From contig SZWC01000577.1 of NCBI GenBank assembly GCA_023375785.1, forward strand, positions 176,264 to 240,263: a stretch of 64,000 bases of DNA. The letters run 5' to 3'. Made by a program: the position numbers and the translations under genes. Every line of letters begins with the position of its first letter. The stretch's first letter is position 1. Below, piece after piece: positions 11,027 to 21,600 of this stretch. Origin of the DNA: Penium margaritaceum. Taxonomy: Eukaryota; Streptophyta; Zygnematophyceae; Desmidiales; Peniaceae. Below the pieces are notes generated by a model. That model did no database searches and was not told where the DNA came from. It saw nothing but the letters and a program-made list of their open reading frames with translations.

Positions 11027-11497
11027 TGTCGAAAATAAAGAAGAGAAACCAGCGAGAAGGCCGGAGCACATCTGAGCGTAGTCAAGAAAAGAACCGCACG
11101 AATCTCAACGGACATACACGAACGAGATCCGTGTGCCGACATTGCCATGACCTGAAGTCCCGGGGAAACACGAAAAATCGCGCTACGGCGAGATCATCGC
11201 CACACGTCGCCTAGATGACATGAACTATCACTTCCACCTCGCAGGGGTTCTAGCAAGGCTTGGACCACTACTTCAGGTAGCCTGGATCAGTGTACTTTCT
11301 TGTTTCCGCTATTTTATCAATCAATCATTTTCTTCATCCTTGTCACAGCTCTCATCATTCTCCGTCCTTCATCAGCTCGGCTGCCTCGCACCGCTCAGAT
11401 CTGTACTTTGTGACTAACGATTCAGCCCAACACTTGTCGACCATCAATTCCCGAAGCCCTCGCAAGTCGCCCTTTTCTGGTTCTCATAATCCTGACA
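11027..11497 (+). repeat. 3' LTR of the copia fossil (471 bp)
   Basis: Full-length match to the 5' LTR with about 36 scattered differences, mostly transitions. It ends CCTGACA directly against satellite A. Confidence 0.93.
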
Positions 11498-13882
11498 CGC
11501 CTGACTGCACCTGACTGCACCTGACTGCGCCTGACTGCGCCTGAGTGCGCCTGAGTGCGATTGAGTGCGCCTGAGTGCGCCTGAGTGGGCCTGAGTGCAC
11601 CTGAGTTTGCCTCAGTGCGCCTGAGTGCGCCTGAGTGCGCCTGAGTGCGCGTGAGTGCGCCTGAGTGCGCCTGAATGCGCCTGAATGCGCCTGAGTGTGC
11701 CTGAGGGCGCCCGACTGCGCCTGACTGCGCCTGACTGCGCCTGACTGCGCGAGAGTGTACCTGAGTGCGCCTGACTGTGCCTGACTGCGCCTGACTGCGC
11801 CTGAGTGCACCTGAGTGCGCCTGACTGCGCCTGAGAGCGCCTGATTGGGCCTGAGTGCGCCTGAGTGCGCCTGAGTGCGCTTGAGTGCACTTGAGTACGC
11901 CAGAGAGCACCTGAGAGCGCCTGAGTGCGTCTGAGTGCGCCTGAGTGCGCCTGACTGCACCTGAGTGCGCCTGAGTGCGCCTGAGTGGGCCTGAGTACGC
12001 TTGATGGTGCCTGAGTGCGCTTGAGTGCGCCTGAGTGCGCCTGAGTGTGCCTGAGTGCGCCTGACTGTGTCTGACTGTGTCGGACTGCACCTGAGTGCGC
12101 CTAATTTGGCCTCAGTGGGCCTGAGTGTGCCTGAGTGCGCCTGACTGCACCGGACTACGCCTGACTCCGCCTGAGTGCACCTGTGTGCACCTGAGTGCGC
12201 CTGAGTGCGCCTGAGTGGGCCTGAGTGCGCCTGAATGTGCTTGAGTGCGCGTGAGTGCGCGTGAGTGTGCCTGAGTGCACCTGAGTGTGCCTGAGTGCGC
12301 CTGAGTGCGCCTGACTATGTCTGATTGCGCCTGACTGCTCCTGAGTGTGCCTAAGTGCGCCTGACTGTGCCTGGCTGCGCTTGACTGCGCCTGACTGCGC
12401 TTGAGTGCGCCTGTGTGCGCTTGAGTGTGCCTGAGTGCGCCTGAGTGTGCCTCAGTGTGCCTGAGTGCGCCTGAGTGCGCCTGAGTGCGCCTGACAGTGT
12501 TTGACTGTGTCTGACTGCACCTGAGTGAGCCTGACTGCGCCTGAGTGCGCCCGAGTGCGCCTCAGTCCGTCTAAGTGCGCCTGAGTGCGCCTGAGTGCGC
12601 CGGACTGCGCCTGACTCCGCCTGAGTGCGCTTGAGTGCACCTGAGTGCGCCTGAGTGCGCCTAAGTGCGCCTAAGTGCCCCTGAGTGCGCCGGAGTGCAC
12701 TTGAGTGTGCCTGAGTGCGCCTGAGTGCGCCTGACTGTGTTTGATTGTGTCTGATTGTGCTTGAGTACGTGTGACTGCGCCTAAGTGCGCCTGACAGTGC
12801 CTGAGTGCGCCTGAGTGCGCCTGACTGCTCCGGACTGCGCCTGACTCCGCCTGGGTGTGCCTGAGTCCGCCTGAGTGCGCTTGAGTGCGCCTGAGTGTGC
12901 CTGAGTGCGCTTGAGTGTGCCTGAGTGTGCCTGAGTGCGCCTGAGTGCGCCTGAGTGCGCGTGAGTGCGTCTGAGTGTGCCTGAGTGCGCCTGAGTGCGC
13001 CTGAGTGCGTCTGAGTGCGCCTGAGTGCGCCTAAGTGTACCTGAGTGTGCCTGAGTGCGCCTGACTGTGTGTGACTGTGCCTGAGTGCACCTGACTGCGC
13101 CGGGGAACGTCTGAGTGCGCCTGACTGCGCCTGACTGCTCCAGAATGCGCCTGACTATGCCTGAGTACACCTGACTCCGCCTGAGAAGCCTGAGTGCGCC
13201 TGAGTCCGCCTGAGTGCGCCTGACTGCACCTGACTGCGCACGACTGCGCCTGACTCCTCCTGAGTGTGCCTGAGTGCGCCAGAGTGCGCCTGAGTGTGCC
13301 TGAGTGCGCCTGACTATGCCTGATTGCTCCTGACTGCGCCTGACTGCGCCTGTCTGCGCCTGACGGCGCCTGACTTCGCCTGACTACGCCTAAATGTGCC
13401 TTAGTGCGCCTGACTGCGCCTGACTGCGCCTGACTGCGCCTGAGTGCTCCTGAATGCGCTTGAGTGCGCCTCAGTGCGCCTGAGTGGGCCTCAGTGCACC
13501 TGAGTGCGCCTGAGAGTGCCTCAGTGCGCCTGAGAGTGCCTCAGTGCGCCTGAGTGCGCCTGAGTGTGTGTGAGTGCGCCTGAGTGTGCCTGAGTGTGCC
13601 TGAGTGCGCCTGAGTGCGCCTGAGTGAGCCTGAGTACGCTTGAGTACGCTTGAGTGTGCCTGAGTGCACCTGACTGTGTCTGACTGTGTCTGACTGCGCT
13701 TGAGTGCGCCTGACTGCGCCTGAGTGTGCCTGAGTGCACCTGACCACGCCTGACTGCGCCGGATTGCGCCTAACTCCGCCTGAGTGCGCCTGAGTGCGCC
13801 TAAGTGCGCCTTAGTGCGCCTGAGTGTGCCTGATTGCGCATGAGTGTGCTTGAGTGTGCCTGAGTGCACCTGAGTGTGCCTC
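11498..13882 (+). repeat. Satellite A, block 3
   Basis: About 2.4 kb of the same-orientation 10-bp array between the copia fossil and the next element. A phase change near 13188 (GAGAAGCC) marks a small indel. No gene is seen. Confidence 0.97.
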
Positions 13883-13899
13883 ATCCAGCCTCCGACTAC

Positions 13900-14330
13900 A
13901 TACTCCACTGCCCGTCACAGTCACTTCCTCTTCATTCACGATCAATACTCACAGCACTGCACTATCCTCTCCCTTCGCACACTGACCGGGGCTATCCTTG
14001 CACTTGGGGACTGGTTGAAGCAACAGACCAAACACTTTGACCGACCGCCCCGCCTCATCCTCTCCAACACCACTCACGCACCCCTTCACACCTTCCTCAC
14101 AAGCTACTGCACAACTCACGGAACACTGCTAACCGCAGCTCCCAGCCACGGCAAGATCCTCATCAATCGTCTTCAACAGCAGGCAGACTGTTTCATCAAA
14201 ACACATCACATGACCTCACAGATCTGGACTGCCTGCCTTCGCAGGGTTGTCACCGCCCATAACTTGCGCAGATCTAAGTATGGCCCAAGTCCGAGAACTG
14301 TATGGGTAAGTGATCGGAACCAGTCGACTT
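13900..14330 (+). pseudogene. Integrase-like remnant
   Basis: The encoded residues align by eye with the copia integrase core: an FLFIHDQYS segment in the position of the first catalytic strand, a following ILSL..LTGAILALGDWLKQQ helix, an HGTLLTAAPSHGKI segment in the position of the 'G..h..t.P...NG' motif, and an NLRRSKYGPSPRTVW segment resembling 'N...... G.TP...W' at the core's end. The assignment rests on overall pattern, since the catalytic motifs are weak. It lies directly upstream of a 3' LTR, a place where copia elements normally carry RT and RNase H. Treated as a fossil. Confidence 0.5.
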
Positions 14331-14617
14331 CCTACTGCAAACCCACATTATCTCACTGCAACTCAACCGAACTTCCCTCCGCACTACTGACAAACTGTTC
14401 CTTCCCCTTCACTGAAGATCACTCAACTACTGCACTCACCAACAGTACTCAGAAACTACTGCATCGCCCAGGTTTTCTCTCTTCCCTCTACAACCTGGTG
14501 CTGAGACGTCCACCGCCCCCAAAACCTCCCAAGCTCTCTCTGTGCTGCACTCCCACGGAAGCAAGACTCGCAGGCCTGCCATTCAAGGCTTGCACCCCTC
14601 TCCTGATCTAAGGGGGG

Positions 14618-15522
14618 TGTCGGATATTATCTCGGAGATCGCCTCAAGGGGTGCAGCCACTGAGAAAATAAAGAGTGACAATGCAGGTTCATCTCCGGAG
14701 TCACAGGATCAACACCCGAACGGTCCCACGACCGACAAACTGTGCGAGCCTCGCCAAGACCAANNNNNNNNNNNNNNNNATTATCTCGGAGATCGCCTCA
14801 AGGGGTGCAGCCACTGAGAAAATAAAGAGTGACAATGCAGGTTCATCTCCGGAGTCACAGGATCAACACCCGAACGGTCCCACGACCGACAAACTGTGCC
14901 AACCTCGCCAAGACCAAGACCAACGGCCGCATACCACAACGGCCCAGGCGAAACGCACCTGGGAAGATCGTGCCTGCATTCACCACTCCTCTATGCGTCC
15001 GGCTAGCAAAGCCGAATTGTGGACTCGAGGCGCTCCCTGCCCTCGCACTTGCCCGAGCCGCCACCTCTATGCCCGCTCGACGAAGCGCGCTAGGTTAGAC
15101 CTTTCCTATTTGTATTGTTTGTACCTCAGACTATAATCAATCCATTGGATTCTCCTTCAGGCTCGCCCTTTGGGCCGCCTCCAGTCCCTCTGCCCTCAAT
15201 CACAGCTCAGCGCCCGTGCTTCCGCACTGCGCCCTCTCCCCTCTGCCAAACATCATTCATACGTCAGCAACGCCCGCACCTGCAAGGAAGCTTCCGTCCT
15301 TCCTGCAAAAGTGCTACGTCCTCTCTTCCTAACAAGAATCTCAGTGCTCGCACCTTCGGTGCTGCGCCCAGGCCTCTCCTCATCATCCTGCATCTTCATT
15401 CGCTTCCGCCTCGTCCTCCTATCGTCATTTCCGCTTTGCTTCTACTGGTGCTTCTGTCCACTATTGAAACGCTCGTCCCTGCAACTGCGTCCACTCTACG
15501 GAAGCGCCTGCATTCTTCTGAC
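14618..15522 (+). repeat. 3' LTR of the truncated copia-like element, with an assembly gap
   Basis: Begins TGTCGGATATTATC after the polypurine tract and ends near TTCTGAC against satellite A. Its size, allowing for duplicated sequence around the gap, is about 0.75 kb. The second half is C/T-rich, like the solo LTR at 4555. A second LTR is absent, so the right boundary is inferred from the satellite junction. Confidence 0.65.
14764..14779. other. Assembly gap (16 N) with near-identical flanks
   Basis: The 138 bp before the gap (14626-14763) reappear after it (from 14780) with about two differences. This looks like two contig ends that overlap but were not merged, or alternative alleles, more than a true tandem duplication. 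Confidence 0.85.
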
Positions 15523-18500
15523 GGCGCCTGACTGCACCTGACTTCCCCTGAGTGCGCCTTAGTGCGCCTGAGTTTGCCTGAGTGCGCCTGCGTGCGCCTG
15601 AGTGCACCTGAGTGCGCCTGAGTGCGCCTGAGTGCGCCTGAGTGCGCCTAAGTGTACTTGAGTGCGCCTGAGTACAACTGAGTGCGCCTGAGTGTGCGTG
15701 AGTGCGCCTGAGTGTGCCTGAGTATGCCTGAGTGTGCCTGAGTGTGCCTGACTGTGCCTGACTGCGCCTGACTGCGTATAACTGTGCCTGTCTACGCCTG
15801 ACTGCGCCTGATTGCGCATGACTGCACCTGACTGCGTCTGAGTGTGCCTGAGTGCGCCTGAGTGCGCCTGAGTACACCTGAGTACGCCTGAGTGCGCCTG
15901 AGTGTGCCTGAATGCGCCTGAGTGCGCCTGAGTGTGCCTGAGTGACCCTGAGTATGCCTGAGTGTGCCTGACTGCGCCTGACTGCGCCTGACTGCGCCTG
16001 ACTTCGCCTGACTGCGTCTGACTGCGCCTGACCGCGCCTGACTGCGCCTGAATGCGCCTGGATGCGCTTGACTGCGCCTGAGTGCACCTGAGTGGGCCTG
16101 AGTACGCCTAAGTGCACCTGAGTGTGCCTGAGTGTGCCTGAATGTGCCTGAGTGTGCCTGAGTGCGCCTGAGTGCGCCTGAGTGCGCCTGATCTGAGTTT
16201 GCCTCAGTGCGCCTGAGTGCGCCTATCTGCACCTGACTGCGCCTGACTGCGCCTGACTGCACCTGACTGTGCCTGACTGCGCCTGACTGCGCCTGACTGG
16301 GCCTGACTGCGCCTTAGTGCGCCTTAATGCGCCTAACTGTGCCTGACTGCGCCTAAGTGCACCTGAGTGCGCCTGAGTGCGCCTGAGTGCGCCTGAGTGG
16401 GCCTGAGTGTGCCTAAGTGCGCCTGAGTGCGCCTGAGTGCACCTGAGTGCGCCTGAGTCCGCCTGAGTGTGCCTGAGTGCGCCTGAATGCGCCTGAGTGC
16501 GCCTGAGTGTGCTTGAGGGCGCCTGACTGCGCCTGACTGCGCATGAGTGCGCCTGAGTGCGCCTGAGTGTGCCTGAGTGCGCTTGAGTGCGTCGGAGTGC
16601 ACATGAGTGCGCCTGAGTACACCTAAGTGTGCCTGAGTGCGCCTGACTGTGCCTCACTGCGCCTGACTGCGCCTGAGTGCGCCTGAGTGCGCCTGAGTGC
16701 GCCTGTCTGCGCCTGACTCCGCCTGAGTGCGCCTGAATCCGCCTGAGTGCGCCTGAGTGCGCCTGAGTGTGCCTCACTGTGCCTGAGTGCGCCTGATTGC
16801 GCCTGACTGCGCCTGACTCCGCCTGAGTGCGCTTGAGTGCACCTGATTACGCCTGAGTGCGCCTGAGTGCACAGTACTACGCCTGTCTGCGCCTAACTGC
16901 GCCTGACTGCGCTTGAGTGCGCCTGAGTACGTCTGAGTGGGCCTAAGTGCGCTTGAGTGCGCCTGAGTGCACCTGAGTGCGCCTAAGTTCGCCTGTGTGC
17001 GCCTGAGTGCGCCTGAATGCGGCTAAGTGTGCCTGAGTCCGCCTAAGTGCGCCCGAGTGCGCCTGACTGCGCCTGAGTGCGTTTGAGTGCGCCTGAGTGC
17101 GCCTGACTGGGCCTGAGCGCGCCTGAGTACGCCTGAGTGCGCGTGAGTGCGCCTGAGTACGCCAGAGAGCGCCTGAGAGGGCCAGAGTGCGCCTGATTAC
17201 ACCTGACTGCGCCTGACTCCACCTGAGTGCGCCTGACTCCGCCTGAGTACGCCTGAGTACGCCTGAGTGCGCCTGACTGCGGCTGACTGCGCCTGATTGC
17301 CCCTGACTACGCCTTAGTGCGACTTACTGCGCCTGACTGCGCCAAACTGCGCCTGAGTGCGCCTGAGTGCGCCTGAGTGCGACTGAGTGTGCCTGAGTAA
17401 GCCTGAGTGCGCCGGAGTATGCCTGAGTGCACCTAAGTGTGCCTGAGTGTGCCTGAGTGCGCCTGAGTGCGCTTGAGTGTGCCTGAGTGCGCCTGACTGT
17501 GCCTGACTGTACCTGAGTGCGCCTGAGTGCGCCTGAGTGCACCTGAGTGCGACTGAGTGCGCCTGAGTGCGCCTGAGTGTGCCTGAGTGCGCCAAAGTGT
17601 GCCTGAGTGCGCCTGAGTGCGCCTGTCCGTGCCTGACAGAGACTGACTGTGCCTGACTACGCCTAACAACCCCTGAGTGCTCCTGAGTGCGCCTGAGTGC
17701 GCCTGAGTGCGCCTGAGTGTGCCTGAGTGCGCTTCAGTGCGTCAGAGTGCACACGTGTGCGCCTCAGTGTGCCTGAGTGTTCCTGAGTGCGCCTCAGTGC
17801 GCCTGAGTGCGTTTGAGTGCACCTGAGTGCACCTGAATGCGCCTGAGTGCGCCTGAGTGCGCCTGAGTGTGCCTACCAGTGCATGACTGCGCCTGACTCC
17901 GCCTGACTGTGTTTGACTTTGCCTGACTGTGCCTGACTGTGCCTGACTGCGCCTGACTGTGCCTGACTGCGTCTGAGTGCGCCTAAGTGTGCCTTAGTGC
18001 GCCTGAGTACACCTGAATGCGCTTGAGTGTGCCTGGGTGTGCTTGAGTGCGCCTGAGTGCACCTGAGTGCGCCTGAGTGCGCCTGAGTACACCTGAGTGC
18101 GCCTGAGTGCGCCTCACTGCGCCTGACTGTGCCTGACTGCGTCTGACTGCCCCTGACTGTGCCTGACTGCGCTTGACTGTGCCTGGCTGCGCTTGACTGC
18201 GCCTGAGTACGCCTGAGTGCGCCTGAGTGCGCCTGAGTGCGCCTGAGTGTGCCTGAGTGCGCCTGAGTTCGCCTGAGTGCACCTGAGTACGCCTGATTGC
18301 ACCTGAGTGCTTCTGAGTGCGCTTGAGTGTGCCTGAGTGCCCCTGACTGTGTCTGACTGCGCCTAAGTGCGCCTGAGTACGCTTGACTGCGCCTGACTGT
18401 GCCTGACTCCGCCTGAATGCCCCTGAGTGCGCCTGAGTGGGCCTGAGTGCGCTTGAGTGCGCCTGAGTGCGCCTAACTGTACCTGACTGCGCCTGACTGC

Positions 18501-18699
18501 GCCTGACTCCGCCTGAGTGCGCCTGAGTGTGCTTGAGTGCGCCAAAGTGTGCTTGACTGCGCCTGACTGCGCCTGACTGCGCATGACTGCGCCTGATTGC
18601 GCCTGAGTGCGCCTGACTGCGCCTGACTGCGCCTGACTGCGCCTGACTGCGCCTGACTGCGCCTGACTGTGCCTTAGTGCGCCTGACTGCACCTGACTG

Positions 18700-21600
18700 C
18701 GCCTGACTACGCCTGAGGGCACTTGACTGTGCCTGACTGCGTCTGACTGCGCCTTAGTGCGCCTGAGTGCATCTCACTGCGCCTGAGTGCGCCTGCCTGC
18801 GCCTGAGTGCGCCTAAGTGCGCCTGAGTGCGCCTGACTGTACTTGAGTGCGCTTGACTGTGTCTGACTGCGCCTGAGTGCGCCTGAGTGTGCCTGAGTGC
18901 GCCTGAGTGCGCCTGAGTGCGCCTCAGTGCGCCTTAGTGCACCTGAGTGGGCCTGATTGCACCTGAGTGCGCCTGAGTGCGCCTCGGTGCGCTTGAGTGC
19001 GCCTGAGTGCACGTGAGTGCATTTGAGTGTGCCTGAGTGCACATGAATGCGCCTGAGTGCGCCTGAGTGCGCCTGAGTGCGCCTGAGTGCCCTTGACTGA
19101 GCCTGAGTGTGCCTGAGTGTGCCTGAGTACGCCTGAATACGCTTGAGAGCGCGTGAGAGCGCATGAGTGCGCCTAAGTGCACTTGAGTGCGCTTGAGTGT
19201 GTCTGAGTCCGCCTGAGTGAGCCGGAGTGAGCCTGAGTGCGCCTGACGGCGCCTGACAGCGCCTGACTACGCCTGACTGCTTCTGACTGCCCCTAAGTGC
19301 GCCTGAGTGCATTTGAGTGCGCCTGAGTGCACCTGCGTGCGCCTGAGTGCGCCTGAGTGTGCCTGAGTGCGCCTGAGTGCCCCTGAGTGTACCTGAGTGC
19401 GCCTGAGTGCACCTGAGTGCGCCTGAGTGCGCCTGAGTGCGCCTGAGTGCGCCTGAGTATGCCTGAGTGTGCCTGAGTGTGCCTGACTGCGCCTGAATGC
19501 GCCTAACTGCGCCTGACTGCATATAACTGTGCCTGACTACGCTTGACTGCGCCTGATTGCGCCTGACTGCGCCTGACTGCGTCTGAGTACGCCTGAGTGC
19601 GCCTAAGTGCGCCTGAGTACACCTGAGTGCGCCTGAGTGCGCCTGAGTGCGCCTGAGTGCACCTAAGTGCGCCTGAGTGCCCCTGAGTATGCCTGAGTGC
19701 GCCTGATTGCACCTGACTGCGCCTGACTGAGCCTGACTGCGCCTTACTGCATCTGACTGCGCCTGACTGCGCCTGACTGTGCCTGAATGCCCCTGACTAC
19801 GCTTGACTGCGCCTGAGTGCACCTGAGTGCGCCTGAGTACACTTGAGTGCACCTGAGTGTGCCTGAGTGCGCCTTAGTGTTGCTGAGTGTGCCTGAGTGC
19901 GCCTGAGTGCGCCTGAGTGCGCCTGAGTTCGCCTGAGTGCGCCTGACTGCGCCTGACTGCGCCTCACTACGCGTGACTGCTCCTGACTGTGCGATCTTAC
20001 CCCTGACTGTGCCTGACTGGGCCTGACTGCGCCTTAGTGCGCCTTAGTGCGCCTGACTGCGCCTGACTGCGCCTGACTACGCCTGAGTGCACCTGAGTGC
20101 GCCTGAGTGCGCCTGAGTGCGCCTGAGTGCGCCTGAGTGTGCCTGAGTGTGCCTGAGTGCACCTGAGTGTGCGTGAGTGACCTGAGTGCACCTGAGTGCG
20201 CCTGAGTGTGCCTGAGTGCGCCTGAATGCGCCTGAGTGCGTCTGACTGCGCTTGAGGGTACTTGACTATGCCTGACTGCGCCTGACTGCGCCTGACTGCG
20301 CCTAAGTGCACATAAGTGCACCTGAGTGCGCCTGACTGCACCTGAGTGCGCCTGAGAGCGCCTGAGTGCACCTAAGTGTACCTGAGTGCGCCTGACTGTG
20401 TCTGACTGTGCCTGAGTGCACCTGACTGCGCCTGAGGGCGCCTGAGTGCGCCTGACTGTGCCTGACTCCGCCTGAGTGTGCTTGACTCCGCCTGAGTGCG
20501 CCTGAGTGCGTCTGAGTGTGCCTCAGTGTGCCGGACTGCGCCAGACTGCGCCTGACTGCGCCTGACTCCGCCTGAGTGCGCCTGAGTGCACCTGATTACA
20601 CCTGAGTGCACCTGAGTGCGCTGGACTGCGCGTGACGTCGCGTGACTGTTCCTGAGTGCGCCTGAGTGCGCCTGAGTGCGCCTCAGTGCACCTGAGTGGG
20701 CCTGAGTGCACCTAAGTGCGCCTGAGTGCGCCTCAGAGCGCCTGAGTGCGCCTTAGTGCGCGTGAGTGCACTTGAGTGTGCGTGAGTGCGCCTGAATGCG
20801 CCTGAGTGGGCCTGAATGCGCCTGAGTGCGCTTGACTGGGCCTGAGTGCGCCTGAGTGCGCCTGAGTGCGCCTGAGTACGCCAGAGAGCGCCTGAGAGCG
20901 CATGTGTGCGCCTAAGTGCACTTGAGTGCGCTTGAGTGTGTCTGAGTGCGCCTGAGTGAGCGTGAGTGCGCCTGAGTGCGCCTGAGTGCCCTTCAGTGTG
21001 CCTGAGTGCGCCTGAGTGCGCCTGACGGCGCCTGACGGCGCCTGACTGCGCCTGACTGCTTCTGACTGCCCCTGAGTGCGCCTGAGTGCATTTGAGTGCG
21101 CCTGAGTGCGCCTGCGTGCGCCTGAGTGCGCCTGAGTGTGCCTGAGTGCGCCTGAGTGCGCCTGAGTGCCCCTGAGTGTACCTGAGTGCGCCTGAGTGCA
21201 CCTCACTGTGCCTGAGTGCGCCTGAGTGCGCCTGAGTGCGCCTGAGTATGCCTGAGTGTGCTTGAGTGTGCTTGACTGCGCCTGACTGCGCCTAACTACG
21301 CCTGACTGCGTATAACTGTGCCTGACTACGCCTGACTGCGCCTGATTGCACCAGACTGCGCCTGACTACGTCTGAGTGCGCCTGAGTGCGCCTGAGTGTG
21401 CCTGAGTGCGCCTGAGTTCGCCTGAGTGCACCTGAGTACGCCTGATTGCACCTGAGTGCTTCTGAGTGCGCCTGAGTGTGCCTGAGTGTTCCTGAGTGCC
21501 CCTGACTGTGTCTGACTGCGCCTAAGTGCGCCTGAGTACGCCTGACTGCGCCTGACTGTGCCTGACTCCGCCTGAATGCCCCTGAGTGTGCCTGAGTGGG

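Larger units (their letters stand above)
6793..11497 (+). mobile_element. Ty1/copia retrotransposon fossil with both LTRs
   Basis: A 4,705-bp element inserted in satellite A. It has two 471-bp LTRs (TGTCGG..CTGACA), a primer binding site immediately after the 5' LTR, a Pol region with protease, integrase, reverse transcriptase and RNase H in copia order, and a short purine tract before the 3' LTR. The flanks TGCCT and CGCCT agree at four of five positions, compatible with a slightly decayed 5-bp target duplication. The LTRs differ at about 36 of 471 positions by my hand count (about 7-8%), mostly transitions, so it is not a recent insertion. No Gag domain was recognised. The coding region is interrupted at least twice; this is a broken fossil. 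Confidence 0.93.
13883..15522 (+). mobile_element. Truncated copia-like element: integrase-like remnant plus 3' LTR
   Basis: A non-satellite insertion with an integrase-like coding remnant, a strong polypurine tract (AGGGGGG, 14611-14617) and an LTR start TGTCGGATATTATC at 14618. TGTCGGA is shared with the LTRs at 4555 and 6793. The LTR runs to about 15522 (..TTCTGAC) and is interrupted by an assembly gap. No 5' LTR, reverse transcriptase or RNase H was recognised. It is an old, incomplete copy with decay beyond simple truncation. Confidence 0.75.
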
